Shown here piece by piece: positions 1 to 6,665 of a stretch of DNA of 9,961 nt. Within the stretch, counting starts at the first letter, position 1; each line of letters opens with the position of its first letter. Position numbers and translations under genes: made by a program. Source of the DNA: Thermococcus sp. Its GTDB lineage: Archaea > Methanobacteriota_B > Thermococci > Thermococcales > Thermococcaceae. The stretch is from NCBI GenBank assembly GCA_027062125.1, contig JAMOTW010000050.1, positions 1 through 9,961 of the forward strand, in the 5' to 3' direction. Below the pieces are notes generated by a model, which had not been told where the DNA came from, did no database searches, and was given only the letters and a program-made list of their open reading frames with translations.

Positions 1-260
1 CCGCAGGTGTAGACGTCCAGGGCGGCGTAGCCCCTCTCCGGCCAAGTGTGGACTGAGATATGGCTCTCGGCGACTATGACCATGCCGCTGACTCCCGTCG
101 GCGAGAACTTGAAGAAGTAGCTCGCCTTAATCTCCATGTTGCCTACCTTTGCCGCTTCGAGGAATATTTCCCTTATTCTGTCAGCGTTACCGAGAATCTG
201 GGGATCGCAACCGGCGGCCTCAACAACGTAGTGAAACCCTATCGTCTCTATCTCGCTCAT
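1..260 (-). CDS. speH: S-adenosylmethionine decarboxylase proenzyme, N-terminal part (cut by window edge)
   Basis: Pyruvoyl-dependent enzyme that decarboxylates S-adenosylmethionine, giving the aminopropyl donor for spermidine and the longer or branched polyamines of thermophilic archaea. Reading leftward from the ATG at 258-260 gives 86 full codons plus two bases. The protein starts MSEIETIGFHYVVEAAGCDP and contains ESHISVHTWPE at residues 65-75. Glu65-Ser66 is the expected self-cleavage point, where Ser66 becomes the pyruvoyl cofactor. His71 (processing) and Cys86 (catalysis, in VYTCG) match the Ser63/His68/Cys83 set of the bacterial class 1B (Thermotoga) enzyme in spacing. A GAGGTGA ribosome binding site (266-272, read on the minus strand) lies five bases before the ATG and supports this start. 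Roughly the last 55 residues of an enzyme usually near 140 aa lie outside the window. The gene diverges from secF. Family assignment is very secure. Confidence 0.96.
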   Translation of the reverse strand, partial: MSEIETIGFHYVVEAAGCDPQILGNADRIREIFLEAAKVGNMEIKASYFFKFSPTGVSGMVIVAESHISVHTWPERGYAALDVYTC

Positions 261-293
261 GGCTCTCACCTCTTGTTGTCCCTATTACCAACC

Positions 294-303
294 CTTTTTA
301 AAG
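294..303 (-). promoter_or_regulatory. TATA box of speH
   Basis: On the minus strand this reads CTTTAAAAAG, an archaeal TATA-box match. It would place transcription start near 273-275, leaving a short leader of about 14 bases that carries the GAGGTGA ribosome binding site. Inferred from sequence only; no strong purine-rich BRE is visible just upstream. Confidence 0.6.
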
Positions 304-530
304 TTAAGCCCTAAAGCGGAGAGCCGTGAACCTGCCGTTTTCCCTTTGAAATGTTCTGGATGGGCCGGGAATGGATTGAACGGGAATCTGCTGGCTGTTC
401 TTCGTGTTTTCCGAGAGTTCCTGGGCAATTCCTGTTAGTCCCGATTTGGACGTTCTTTCATCCGGAGAGAGCCCGCCTGACCCGGATTAACTCCGTCCAC
501 TGATGGCCATTTTTAGGTATGAACCACTAA

Positions 531-538
531 TTTTAAAA
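531..538 (+). promoter_or_regulatory. TATA box of the secF-secD-trkA operon
   Basis: TTTTAAAA preceded by CACTAA fits an archaeal TATA box. With the usual spacing of about 26 bases, transcription would start near 560, giving a leader of about 33 bases before the secF ATG. The leader ends in a GGGGTGAAGG ribosome binding site (582-591). It is the only strong AT-rich box in the expected position upstream of secF. Confidence 0.6.
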
Positions 539-549
539 CCCGAGATTCC

Positions 550-581
550 AACTAACGACAAGTTTTGCAAAAACTAACGAC
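550..581 (+). repeat. 10-bp direct repeat at the secF transcription start (possible operator)
   Basis: AACTAACGAC occurs at 550-559 and again, identically, at 572-581. The start-to-start distance is 22 bp, about two helical turns. Between and partly overlapping the copies is a near-palindrome, AGTTTTGCAAAAACT (561-575), with one extra A spoiling perfect symmetry. A partial third copy, ACTAA, sits at 526-530 beside the TATA box. The first copy covers the predicted transcription start and the second lies in the leader just before the ribosome binding site. That is where an archaeal repressor would block polymerase. Its role as an operator is inference. Confidence 0.5.
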
Positions 582-592
582 GGGGTGAAGGT

Positions 593-1510
593 ATGTCGAA
601 GCCCAAGACCAAGAGAAAGCCCGCGGCTGGCAACGTTGCCGGGGCAAGTAAGACGAGGAAATGGCTCAAAAGCCTGGCTGAGATGGAGTACAGGAAAATG
701 GTTCTGTATCCGCTGGTGGTTTTTCTGGTGGCACTGGTACTGCTCGCGGTTAACTTTCCGACCCTGGGAATAGACCTTCAGGGAGGTGTCGTCGTTACCG
801 CCTACGGCGTCGATGCCAACCCCGACCAGCTCGCCAAGGACCTCAGCGGAAAGCTCGGGGTCGAGGTGAGGGTCGAGAGTTTCACTGGAGTAAAATCCAG
901 CGGTGTCAGGGTTTACGCCCCCACAGGCACCGACCCGCTCAAAATAATCGATGCCATGAAGGATGAGTATCCAAACGCTGAGTACACCCACAGCGAGGTT
1001 CAGCCCACCTTCGGTAAAATCGCCCAGCAGCAGGGCATCAAGGCCCTCATCTTCGCGTTCCTCGCAATGGCGGCGGTGGTCTTCCTGTTCTTCAGGGACC
1101 CGGTTCCCTCCTTTACGATAATCTTCTCGGCCCTTTCCGATATGACAATAGCCATAGCCCTGATGGGGCTCTTCGGCATCGAGCTGACAACGGCCACGAT
1201 AGCGGCTCTGCTCATGCTCATAGGTTACACCGTTGACAGCAACATACTCCTGACCACCAAGCTCCTCAGGAGGAAGGAGGACACAGTTGAGGACGCCTAC
1301 CTCTCTGCTGTTTCTACCGGATTCACGATGAGCACAACCACCCTCGGCGCCCTGATCATGCTCTGGATCATATCCACCAGCCAGACCCTTGATAACATAG
1401 CCATCGTCCTCATCTTCGGTCTGCTGGCGGACTTCATGAACACGTGGATACTCAACGCAGGCGTGCTGAAGTGGTACCTCTCAAGGCCTTCAAGGGGTGG
1501 TAACGCATGA
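593..1510 (+). CDS. secF: Protein-export membrane protein SecF
   Basis: One half of the SecDF complex, an RND-superfamily membrane machine that uses an ion gradient to help proteins move through SecYE on the outer face of the membrane. At 305 aa it has the family layout: a lysine/arginine-rich cytoplasmic tail (1-36), TM1 (about 37-54), the GIDLQGGV motif (59-66), a small external domain (about 67-148), and five more membrane helices from 149 to about 295. The TM4 motif IGYTVDSN (210-217) carries an acidic residue, Asp215, in the place used for ion relay in this family. The ATG at 593 is set by the GGGGTGAAGG site just before it. It is first in the operon, and its stop overlaps the secD start by four bases (ATGA). 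The order secF then secD is the reverse of the bacterial order but usual in archaea. SecF rather than SecD is chosen because of the small external domain. Confidence 0.93.
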   Translation: MSKPKTKRKPAAGNVAGASKTRKWLKSLAEMEYRKMVLYPLVVFLVALVLLAVNFPTLGIDLQGGVVVTAYGVDANPDQLAKDLSGKLGVEVRVESFTGVKSSGVRVYAPTGTDPLKIIDAMKDEYPNAEYTHSEVQPTFGKIAQQQGIKALIFAFLAMAAVVFLFFRDPVPSFTIIFSALSDMTIAIALMGLFGIELTTATIAALLMLIGYTVDSNILLTTKLLRRKEDTVEDAYLSAVSTGFTMSTTTLGALIMLWIISTSQTLDNIAIVLIFGLLADFMNTWILNAGVLKWYLSRPSRGGNA

Positions 1511-3030
1511 AGAAGAGAACCAAGAGGCTCCTCCTCAACTGGAGGGTTCTCCTGCTCATCCTGTTCCTCGTTGGCTCGATAGCCACCCTCGCGGTCAAAC
1601 CGCTGACCTTTGGAATAGACATCTCGGGCGGTGTCGCCCTCGTTGCCCAGACCGAGCATCCCGTTGACAGCAACACGATGCAGCTCGTCGTTGACTCGCT
1701 CCAGAAGAGGCTCAACACCCTCGGACTGAGGGACATAACCGTCGAGGCTCAAGGCGACCAGATAGTCCTCGTGAAGGTGGCGAACGTCAGCACGGCTGAG
1801 CAGGCCAACCAGATAAAGTCCGTCATAGAGAGCCAGGGTGTCTTCTACATGGAGTTCGTGGGCACGGTCTTCGGCACCGGAAACGACATCGAGTACGTCG
1901 GAATCTACCAGATAAAGCCAGACAACAGCTGGGCCGTTCCGTTCAGAATCTCCAAGAGCGCGGCCGAGGAGTTCGCCGAGCTGGCCTACGGCAAGGTCGG
2001 CTGGCCGGTTGACATGTTCCTCGATCCTCCTGTTAACTCCCTCATGGTGGTTCCGGACAGCGTTTACAGGCTCATGAACAGCACCGAGTTCAACGCCGAG
2101 GCGCCGGATGCTCCCACCCTCATGGAGAGGATAGGGAAGGCCTTCAACATAACCGTCGTTTCCTACTCCAACCAGAGCGCGGATGAGATAGCGAAGCTCG
2201 CCCAGGGCAAGGACAAGATAGTCCTCGTCGACGTCCCGCAGGAGCTTCAGACCGAGCTCGAGAGCATGAACTTTACCGTTCGCTACATCCCGAGGGAGCC
2301 GGGCGAGAGCGACCATCAGATTATAGTCAAGGCCCTCGGCCTCTACGGCCCATACTCCCTCGGCGAGGGTCTGACCGTTGGAGAGCCCCAGCAGGACGTC
2401 CAGATAACTGGAACCGCCCCGGACAGACTGACCGCCGAGCAGGAGGCCAGCACCATATACACCGTCCTCAAGAGCGGTTCGCTCCCGGTCAAGCTCAACG
2501 TCGTCGGCATGGAGTTCATATCCCCGAGGCTCGGTGAGGGCTTCAGGACGCAGGCCCTCTACGCGGGCCTTGCCGCCCTGGTAGCGGTGCTCCTGATAGT
2601 GTACTTCCACTACAGGAACTGGAGGATCGCCATACCGGTCGCGAGCACCAGCCTCTTTGAGGTCATAATAATCCTAGGCTTCGCCGCGCTGATAAACTGG
2701 AACCTCGACCTGCCGAGTATAGCCGGTATCATCGCGGCGATCGGTACCGGCGTCGATCAGCAGATAGTCATAACCGACGAGCTGCTCAGCGGCGAGAAGA
2801 CCACGAGGATAACCAGGCGCGCCAGCGTTCTCAGGAGGATGGGAAGGGCGTTCTTCGTCATCTTCGCATCAGCCGCGACGACCATAGCGGCCATGAGCTT
2901 CCTGCTGGTGTACTTCGTCGGAACGCTCAAGGGATTCGCCTTCACGACCATACTGGGAGTGCTCATTGGAATACTCATCACCAGGCCGGCCTACGCTGAA
3001 ATAGCCAAATACCTGCTCGGTGAGGACTGA
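1507..3030 (+). CDS. secD: Protein-export membrane protein SecD
   Basis: Partner of SecF in the SecDF translocation-assisting complex. The 507 aa protein has a basic N terminus, TM1 (about 11-30), the FGIDISGGV motif (35-43), a large external domain of about 300 residues (45-345), then five membrane helices. These are at about 349-367, 373-394, 399-422, 448-470 and 474-492. SLPVKLNVV (325-333) is the conserved segment leading into TM2. TM4 carries IGTGVDQQI (412-420), with Asp417 at the likely ion-relay position. The ATG at 1507 overlaps the secF stop by four bases and is preceded by GGGGTGG (1494-1500) inside secF, so translational coupling is likely. The stop shares one base with the trkA start. 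The large external domain is the main reason to call this SecD. Archaea lack SecA, so the complex here works without that motor. Confidence 0.94.
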   Translation: MKKRTKRLLLNWRVLLLILFLVGSIATLAVKPLTFGIDISGGVALVAQTEHPVDSNTMQLVVDSLQKRLNTLGLRDITVEAQGDQIVLVKVANVSTAEQANQIKSVIESQGVFYMEFVGTVFGTGNDIEYVGIYQIKPDNSWAVPFRISKSAAEEFAELAYGKVGWPVDMFLDPPVNSLMVVPDSVYRLMNSTEFNAEAPDAPTLMERIGKAFNITVVSYSNQSADEIAKLAQGKDKIVLVDVPQELQTELESMNFTVRYIPREPGESDHQIIVKALGLYGPYSLGEGLTVGEPQQDVQITGTAPDRLTAEQEASTIYTVLKSGSLPVKLNVVGMEFISPRLGEGFRTQALYAGLAALVAVLLIVYFHYRNWRIAIPVASTSLFEVIIILGFAALINWNLDLPSIAGIIAAIGTGVDQQIVITDELLSGEKTTRITRRASVLRRMGRAFFVIFASAATTIAAMSFLLVYFVGTLKGFAFTTILGVLIGILITRPAYAEIAKYLLGED

Positions 3031-3722
3031 TGTTCGTCGTGATAATGGGTGCCGGAAGGGTCGGCTTCCTCGTGGCGAAGATGCTCGAGGAGGACGGCCA
3101 CGACGTCACCATAATCGAGATGGACAAAGAACGGGCGAAAGAGCTCTCCCTCCTCATCAACGGCCTGGTGATAGAGGGCGACGCGACTGACCCGAAGACC
3201 CTCGAGGAGGCCAACATAAAGCAGGCGGACGCCTTCGCGGCTCTGACGGGCAAGGACGACGCCAACCTGCTGGCCTGCATCCTGGCGAAGCACCTGAACC
3301 CGAAGATAAGAACCTCCCTCAGGATAGGCAACCCCAAGAACAGGCGCATCTTCGAGGAGGTCACCGACCTCAAGCGCTACTTCGACTTCGTCATAAGCCC
3401 CGAGGAGATAGCCGCTGAGTACATAAGCAGGAACATAGTGACGCCGGGCTTCGACCGCGTTTTATTCCCTAAGGAAGGTGCCGAGATAGTCAAGTTCAAC
3501 ATAGACGAGGACAGCGACATAGCGGGGAAGCTCGTCAAGGACCTCAAACTGCCGAAGGACGCCCTCATGATAGCGGTTTACGACGAGAAGGGCAACCTGA
3601 TAATCCCATCGGGCGATACGAAGCTCCCGGAAAAGGGTCAGGTCATAGTCTTCGCCAAAAACAGCGCTCTGGAGGGTGTGAAGGGCCTCCTTGAGAGGAA
3701 AAAACGCAACAATGAAAGTTAA
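3030..3722 (+). CDS. trkA: TrkA-family (RCK domain) potassium-transport regulatory protein
   Basis: Soluble nucleotide-binding protein of the type that gates K+ channels or Trk/Ktr transporters at the inner membrane face. In its 230 aa, an RCK_N Rossmann domain covers about residues 1-120. It shows the dinucleotide-binding loop GAGRVG (7-12), acidic residues Glu30/Asp32 at the end of the second strand, GDATD (50-54), and LTGKDDANLLA (72-82). An RCK_C ligand-binding domain follows (about 141-222). There is no membrane segment, so it must act on a separate transport protein, and none is encoded in this window. The ATG overlaps the secD stop by one base (TGATG), with GGTGAGG (3019-3025) in front, so it appears to be the last gene of the secF operon. 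The family is secure; the transport partner and physiological role are unknown. Confidence 0.88.
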   Translation: MFVVIMGAGRVGFLVAKMLEEDGHDVTIIEMDKERAKELSLLINGLVIEGDATDPKTLEEANIKQADAFAALTGKDDANLLACILAKHLNPKIRTSLRIGNPKNRRIFEEVTDLKRYFDFVISPEEIAAEYISRNIVTPGFDRVLFPKEGAEIVKFNIDEDSDIAGKLVKDLKLPKDALMIAVYDEKGNLIIPSGDTKLPEKGQVIVFAKNSALEGVKGLLERKKRNNES

Positions 3723-3727
3723 TATGA

Positions 3728-3766
3728 TATTTTTTTCAACTTTTTATGTCCATCTTTGTTCTTTTC
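3728..3766 (+). terminator. Oligo-T terminator of the secF-secD-trkA operon
   Basis: Starting six bases after the trkA stop there is a run of seven T (3730-3736), then five T (3741-3745), then further T-rich stretches to about 3766. Archaeal RNA polymerase commonly stops at such T-runs without a hairpin. The position between a gene end and the next promoter fits. Confidence 0.75.
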
Positions 3767-3790
3767 TCGTCAAACCTCTGGCACCAGGGC

Positions 3791-3805
3791 CAAAAACTAT
3801 TTAAA
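3791..3805 (+). promoter_or_regulatory. BRE/TATA promoter of the A-type ATP synthase operon
   Basis: CAAAAAC (BRE-like, 3791-3797) followed by TATTTAAA (3798-3805) is the clearest archaeal promoter in the window. Transcription would start near 3827, leaving a leader of about 44 bases before atpH. A small inverted repeat, CTGG/CCAG (3778-3781 and 3784-3787), lies directly upstream of the BRE; its meaning is unknown. Confidence 0.78.
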
Positions 3806-3810
3806 CCAGT

Positions 3811-3870
3811 TAGGGAAGCCAAAAGCGACGTGTAGGGATAACCTGTTTTAGGGTCATTGGGGGGCTAATC
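3811..3870 (+). promoter_or_regulatory. atpH leader with three TAGGG copies and a weak ribosome binding site
   Basis: TAGGG occurs at 3811-3815, 3833-3837 and 3849-3853. The later two lie within the predicted mRNA leader. The G-run at about 3859-3864 is the only candidate ribosome binding site for atpH. It is poor compared with the GGTGA or GGAGG sites of the other genes here. The repeats could be chance. Confidence 0.35.
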
Positions 3871-4182
3871 ATGGAGGACGTCATCAGGCAGATTGTCGAT
3901 GCAGAGAAAGAGGCCGAGAAACGCATCGAGAAGGCCAAGGAGGAGGCCAGGGAAATAGTTCTCAAGGCCCGCGAGGAGGCCAAGCTCATCGAGAGAGATG
4001 TCATCGAGAACGCCGAGAGCCAGGCCCAGGCCCTCGTCGAGAAGGCCCGCCTCGAGGGTGAGGAGGAGGCGAAGAAGATACTCGAAGAGGGCGAGAGGGA
4101 GATTGAGGAGCTCAAGATCAAGGCAACCAACAACCTTGAGAGCGCCATCTCCGCCGGTATAGCACTCGTGAGAGGGAGCTGA
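3871..4182 (+). CDS. atpH: A-type ATP synthase subunit H (peripheral stalk)
   Basis: Forms, with subunit E, the coiled-coil peripheral stalk that holds the catalytic head against the membrane stator AtpI during rotation. The 103 aa protein is almost wholly helical and highly charged, with Glu/Lys/Arg/Ala repeats from residue 1 to about 85, no cysteine, and no methionine after the first. The C-terminal piece SAISAGIALVRGS is less charged. Its position as first gene of the operon, directly before the I subunit, is typical of Thermococcales. The ATG at 3871 is the first start and gives the expected MEDVIRQIVDAEKEAE beginning, although its ribosome binding site is weak. Only two bases separate its stop from atpI. 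Coiled-coil sequence alone would be ambiguous; the call rests on gene order and length. Confidence 0.88.
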   Translation: MEDVIRQIVDAEKEAEKRIEKAKEEAREIVLKAREEAKLIERDVIENAESQAQALVEKARLEGEEEAKKILEEGEREIEELKIKATNNLESAISAGIALVRGS

Positions 4183-4184
4183 CG

Positions 4185-6164
4185 ATGTTCAGGCCAGAAG
4201 AGATGGTAAAGATCGAGGTCATCACGCTCAACCGCTACAAGGACAGCCTCCTCACCTATCTCCATGAGAATGGAGTGGTGGAGATAAGGGAGCTGGACGT
4301 TAAATCTGCCCAGAAGGACTCGCCCAACGAGTACCACAGGAAGGCCGCCTCGTACAGCATAACGATTTCGAGGCTCGTTGACTTTCTCAAGGCATACAGG
4401 AGGAAGACCGGCGGGGGCATAAAGGAGTTCATATTCCCGCCGGAGAGGGCCAGGAAGAAGTACCGCTACGAGGGCATCGAGAAGCTCATCAAGGACGTCG
4501 AGAGCTTTCTGGCCCAGGTCGAGCCCGAGATAAAGGCCGTCGAGGGCAAGATAACCTCCACCCAGACCGAGATAGAGAGGATAAAGGGCGAAATAGCCGT
4601 CCTCGAGCTCCTTTCAGCCCTCAACCTCGACGTTTCCTACCTTCGCTCCACCGACATGCTCGAGATAGTCGTCGGAACCGTGGACAGGAACAAGTTCAGG
4701 CCCCTCGTCGAGGAGGTCACCAGGGCCACTGAGAACAGGGCGGTCATAGTTTCCAAGGACTTCAAGGACAAGGTTCTGGCGGTCTTCGTCTTCCTCAAGT
4801 CAGACTACGAGAAGGCCAACCCGATACTCGCCAAGTACTCCCTCGAGAGGATTGAAATTCCCGAGGGTGAGGGAACGCCGAGGGAGCTGATAGCCGTTTA
4901 CGAGGAGAAGCTCAGGGCGAAGGAGGAGGAGCTCGAGAGCGCCAAGAAGGACGCCGAGATGCTGGCCGAGAAGTACTACGACGACGTCGTCTTCTACCAG
5001 GAGCTCATGGAGAACGAGCGCGACAAGTCGACGGTTCTGCCGATGCTCGCGAGGACCAACATGACCTTCGCCATGACGGGCTGGCTCCCCAGGGCCAACG
5101 TCCCCGAGGTCCTCGAGGGCATCAAGAGGGTCACCGAGGGCAAGGCGTACATCAACGTGCGCGAGCCGGACGAAGAGGAGCTCGATGAGATCCCAATAAA
5201 GCTCAAGAACCCCGGATGGGCCAGGCCCTTCGAGATGCTCACCGAGATGTACGGCGTCCCGAAGTACGACGAGATAGACCCGACGCCGATAATAACCTTC
5301 ACCTACTCGTTCTTCTTCGGCTTCATGCTCACCGACTTCATGTACGGTCTCATCATAGCCATAATAGCGGCCCTCCTCGTCAAGGGGCACAAGAAGTTCA
5401 ACGACGGCACCTACAAGTTCTCCTACACCCTGCTCATAAGCTCGTTCTTCACCATGATAATGGGCGCCATCTTCGGCAGCTACTTCGGCAACGCCCTCGA
5501 TCTGGCGGGCTTCACCGTCCCGCGCGTCTGGGACACCTTCAAGGACGCCCTCGTGGTGCTCCAGCTGGCGCTGGCGATAGGTCTCGCCCACCTGTTCCTC
5601 GGCTACACCGTGGGCTTCATAGTCAAGCTCAAGAACGGCGACAAGAAGAGCGCGCTCCTCGACCAGCTCCCGTGGATGCTCATAATCCTTGGAATAGTGA
5701 CCCTCGTCCTTGGAACCAACAGCCCGAGTGCCGGAACGGTGGGCAAGGCCCTCTTTGGAATCGGCCTGATACTCTTCGCAATAGGCGAGATAGTCAACAA
5801 CGGCGGGCTGGCGGTGCTCCTCATAATCTCGGACTTCTTCGGCTTCGTGGGAAGCTGGCTCAGCTACGCAAGGCTCATGGCACTGGCGCTAGCGACGGCA
5901 GGAATAGCGATGGTCATCAACATCCTCGTCCAGATGATATGGGGCGTTTCGATAGGCCCCGTTCCGATAGGCATAGTTATAGGTCTCATACTCTTTGTCG
6001 GCGGCCAGCTGTTTTCGGTCGCCATCAACGCCCTCGGAGCGTTCGTCCACTCGCTCCGTCTCCAGTACGTTGAATTTTTCGGTACGTTCTATTCAGGTGA
6101 AGGTAAACCCTTCGAGCCCTTCAGGGCAAAAAGAGAGGTGTCTGAGTTAGAGTTTGAAGCTTAA
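4185..6164 (+). CDS. atpI: A-type ATP synthase subunit I (membrane stator, subunit a)
   Basis: Membrane stator that carries ions to and from the rotating AtpK ring and anchors the peripheral stalks. At 659 aa it has the usual length. The cytoplasmic N-terminal half (1 to about 365) contains two long coiled-coil stretches (about 95-140 and 232-280). The C-terminal half holds about eight membrane helices between 370 and 625. Family motifs are visible: PKYDEIDPTPI (359-369), FFFGFMLTDFMYG (376-388), and SWLSYARLMALALA (557-570). Arg563 in the last of these is the expected essential arginine facing the ring carboxylate. NALGAFVHSLRLQYVEFFGTF (615-635) carries His622 and Arg625. A modest GGGAG site (4174-4178) in the end of atpH precedes the ATG. 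Fifteen bases separate it from atpK. Assignment is secure. Confidence 0.96.
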   Translation: MFRPEEMVKIEVITLNRYKDSLLTYLHENGVVEIRELDVKSAQKDSPNEYHRKAASYSITISRLVDFLKAYRRKTGGGIKEFIFPPERARKKYRYEGIEKLIKDVESFLAQVEPEIKAVEGKITSTQTEIERIKGEIAVLELLSALNLDVSYLRSTDMLEIVVGTVDRNKFRPLVEEVTRATENRAVIVSKDFKDKVLAVFVFLKSDYEKANPILAKYSLERIEIPEGEGTPRELIAVYEEKLRAKEEELESAKKDAEMLAEKYYDDVVFYQELMENERDKSTVLPMLARTNMTFAMTGWLPRANVPEVLEGIKRVTEGKAYINVREPDEEELDEIPIKLKNPGWARPFEMLTEMYGVPKYDEIDPTPIITFTYSFFFGFMLTDFMYGLIIAIIAALLVKGHKKFNDGTYKFSYTLLISSFFTMIMGAIFGSYFGNALDLAGFTVPRVWDTFKDALVVLQLALAIGLAHLFLGYTVGFIVKLKNGDKKSALLDQLPWMLIILGIVTLVLGTNSPSAGTVGKALFGIGLILFAIGEIVNNGGLAVLLIISDFFGFVGSWLSYARLMALALATAGIAMVINILVQMIWGVSIGPVPIGIVIGLILFVGGQLFSVAINALGAFVHSLRLQYVEFFGTFYSGEGKPFEPFRAKREVSELEFEA

Positions 6165-6171
6165 GGAGGTG
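6165..6171 (+). promoter_or_regulatory. Ribosome binding site that fixes the atpK start
   Basis: GGAGGTG directly after the atpI stop lies eight bases before the ATG at 6180. A competing ATG at 6173 in another frame is only one base from this site and would not encode a rotor subunit, so 6180 is the real start. This is among the strongest ribosome binding sites in the window, fitting a subunit needed in many copies. Confidence 0.8.
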
Positions 6172-6179
6172 CATGAAGG

Positions 6180-6665
6180 ATGGACCCGATAGTTTACGTA
6201 TCCCTTGGTGCGGCCCTCGCGGCCGGTCTCGCCGGAGCCGCTTCGGCCTTCGGTGTTGGTGTAGCAGGTGCAGCAGCGGCTGGAGTCGTTGCCGAGGACG
6301 AGAAGAACTTCAAGAACGCCCTGATACTCGAGGGTCTGCCAATGACCCAGAGTATCTATGGACTCATCACCCTGTTCCTAATCCTGATGGTCTCAGGAAT
6401 CCTCGGCGGCGGCTTCAAGTTCACTGCCAACAACCCGGACAACATCGTCAAGAGCGCCATACTCCTCGGTGCCGGTCTCGTCGTTGGCCTCACCGGCCTC
6501 TCGGCCATACCGCAGGGTATCATAGCCAGCGCCGGCATCGGTGCCGTTGCCAAGAACCCGAAGACCTTCACCCAGGGCATCATCTTCGCGGCAATGGCCG
6601 AGACCATGGCCATCTTCGGTCTCGTCGGCGCGCTGATAATGATCGTCACCGGAGTCGGCTTCTGA
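6180..6665 (+). CDS. atpK: A-type ATP synthase subunit K (rotor ring proteolipid, four helices, Na+-type site)
   Basis: Copies of this protein form the rotating membrane ring that converts ion flow into rotation. The 161 aa protein is a duplicated hairpin with four helices (about 5-37, 48-78, 88-124, 130-160). Helix 2 has LPMTQSIYG (Leu53, Thr56, Gln57, Tyr60), helix 3 has IPQG (Gln112), and helix 4 has AETMAIFG (Glu141). This spacing equals that of the Na+ ligands Leu61, Thr64, Gln65, Tyr68, Gln110 and Glu139 in Enterococcus hirae NtpK. In the first hairpin the position equivalent to Glu141 is Met55, so each four-helix subunit should carry only one ion, as reported for Pyrococcus furiosus. 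Na+ preference is inferred from the ligands. Forty bases separate it from atpE, the widest gap in this operon. Confidence 0.96.
   Translation: MDPIVYVSLGAALAAGLAGAASAFGVGVAGAAAAGVVAEDEKNFKNALILEGLPMTQSIYGLITLFLILMVSGILGGGFKFTANNPDNIVKSAILLGAGLVVGLTGLSAIPQGIIASAGIGAVAKNPKTFTQGIIFAAMAETMAIFGLVGALIMIVTGVGF

Larger units (their letters stand above)
261..592. other. Divergent intergenic region between speH and secF
   Basis: This 332-base gap separates two genes transcribed away from each other. Both ends are explained by promoters (TATA boxes at 294-303 minus and 531-538 plus). About 225 bases between the TATA boxes have no assigned role. That stretch holds weak repeats: CGGGAAT at 366-372 and 381-387, and an inverted repeat ATCCGG (460-465) / CCGGAT (482-487) with a 16-base loop. 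I found no tRNA, no complete C/D box pair (RTGATGA with CTGA at usable spacing) and no convincing small gene. Confidence 0.7.

Noticed and set aside
60..314. 84-codon plus-strand frame at the left end
   Set aside because: Antisense shadow of speH, whose catalytic residues are all visible on the other strand.
460..487. ATCCGG/CCGGAT inverted repeat as a terminator
   Set aside because: No gene ends here, the loop is 16 bases and no T-run follows. Archaeal terminators do not usually need hairpins.
351..503. 50-codon plus-strand frame (MFWMGREWIERESAG...) in the speH-secF gap
   Set aside because: No ribosome binding site, no TATA box at the right distance, and Trp/Cys/Arg-rich composition unlike neighbouring proteins. 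Probably chance, though comparison with relatives would settle it.
477..507. C/D box small RNA suggested by CTGA and CTGATGG
   Set aside because: The elements are in the wrong order and spacing, and no full RTGATGA C box or matching terminal D box is present on either strand.
1297..2610. 437-codon open frame on the minus strand opposite secF/secD
   Set aside because: It lies antisense to well-conserved SecF and SecD. Long open antisense frames arise from the strong GC-rich codon bias, and its low-complexity Leu/Glu/Gly/Val-rich product resembles no family.
5216..6073. 285-codon plus-strand frame inside atpI
   Set aside because: Out-of-frame shadow of atpI with an Arg/His/Pro-rich product; atpI itself is intact with all family motifs.
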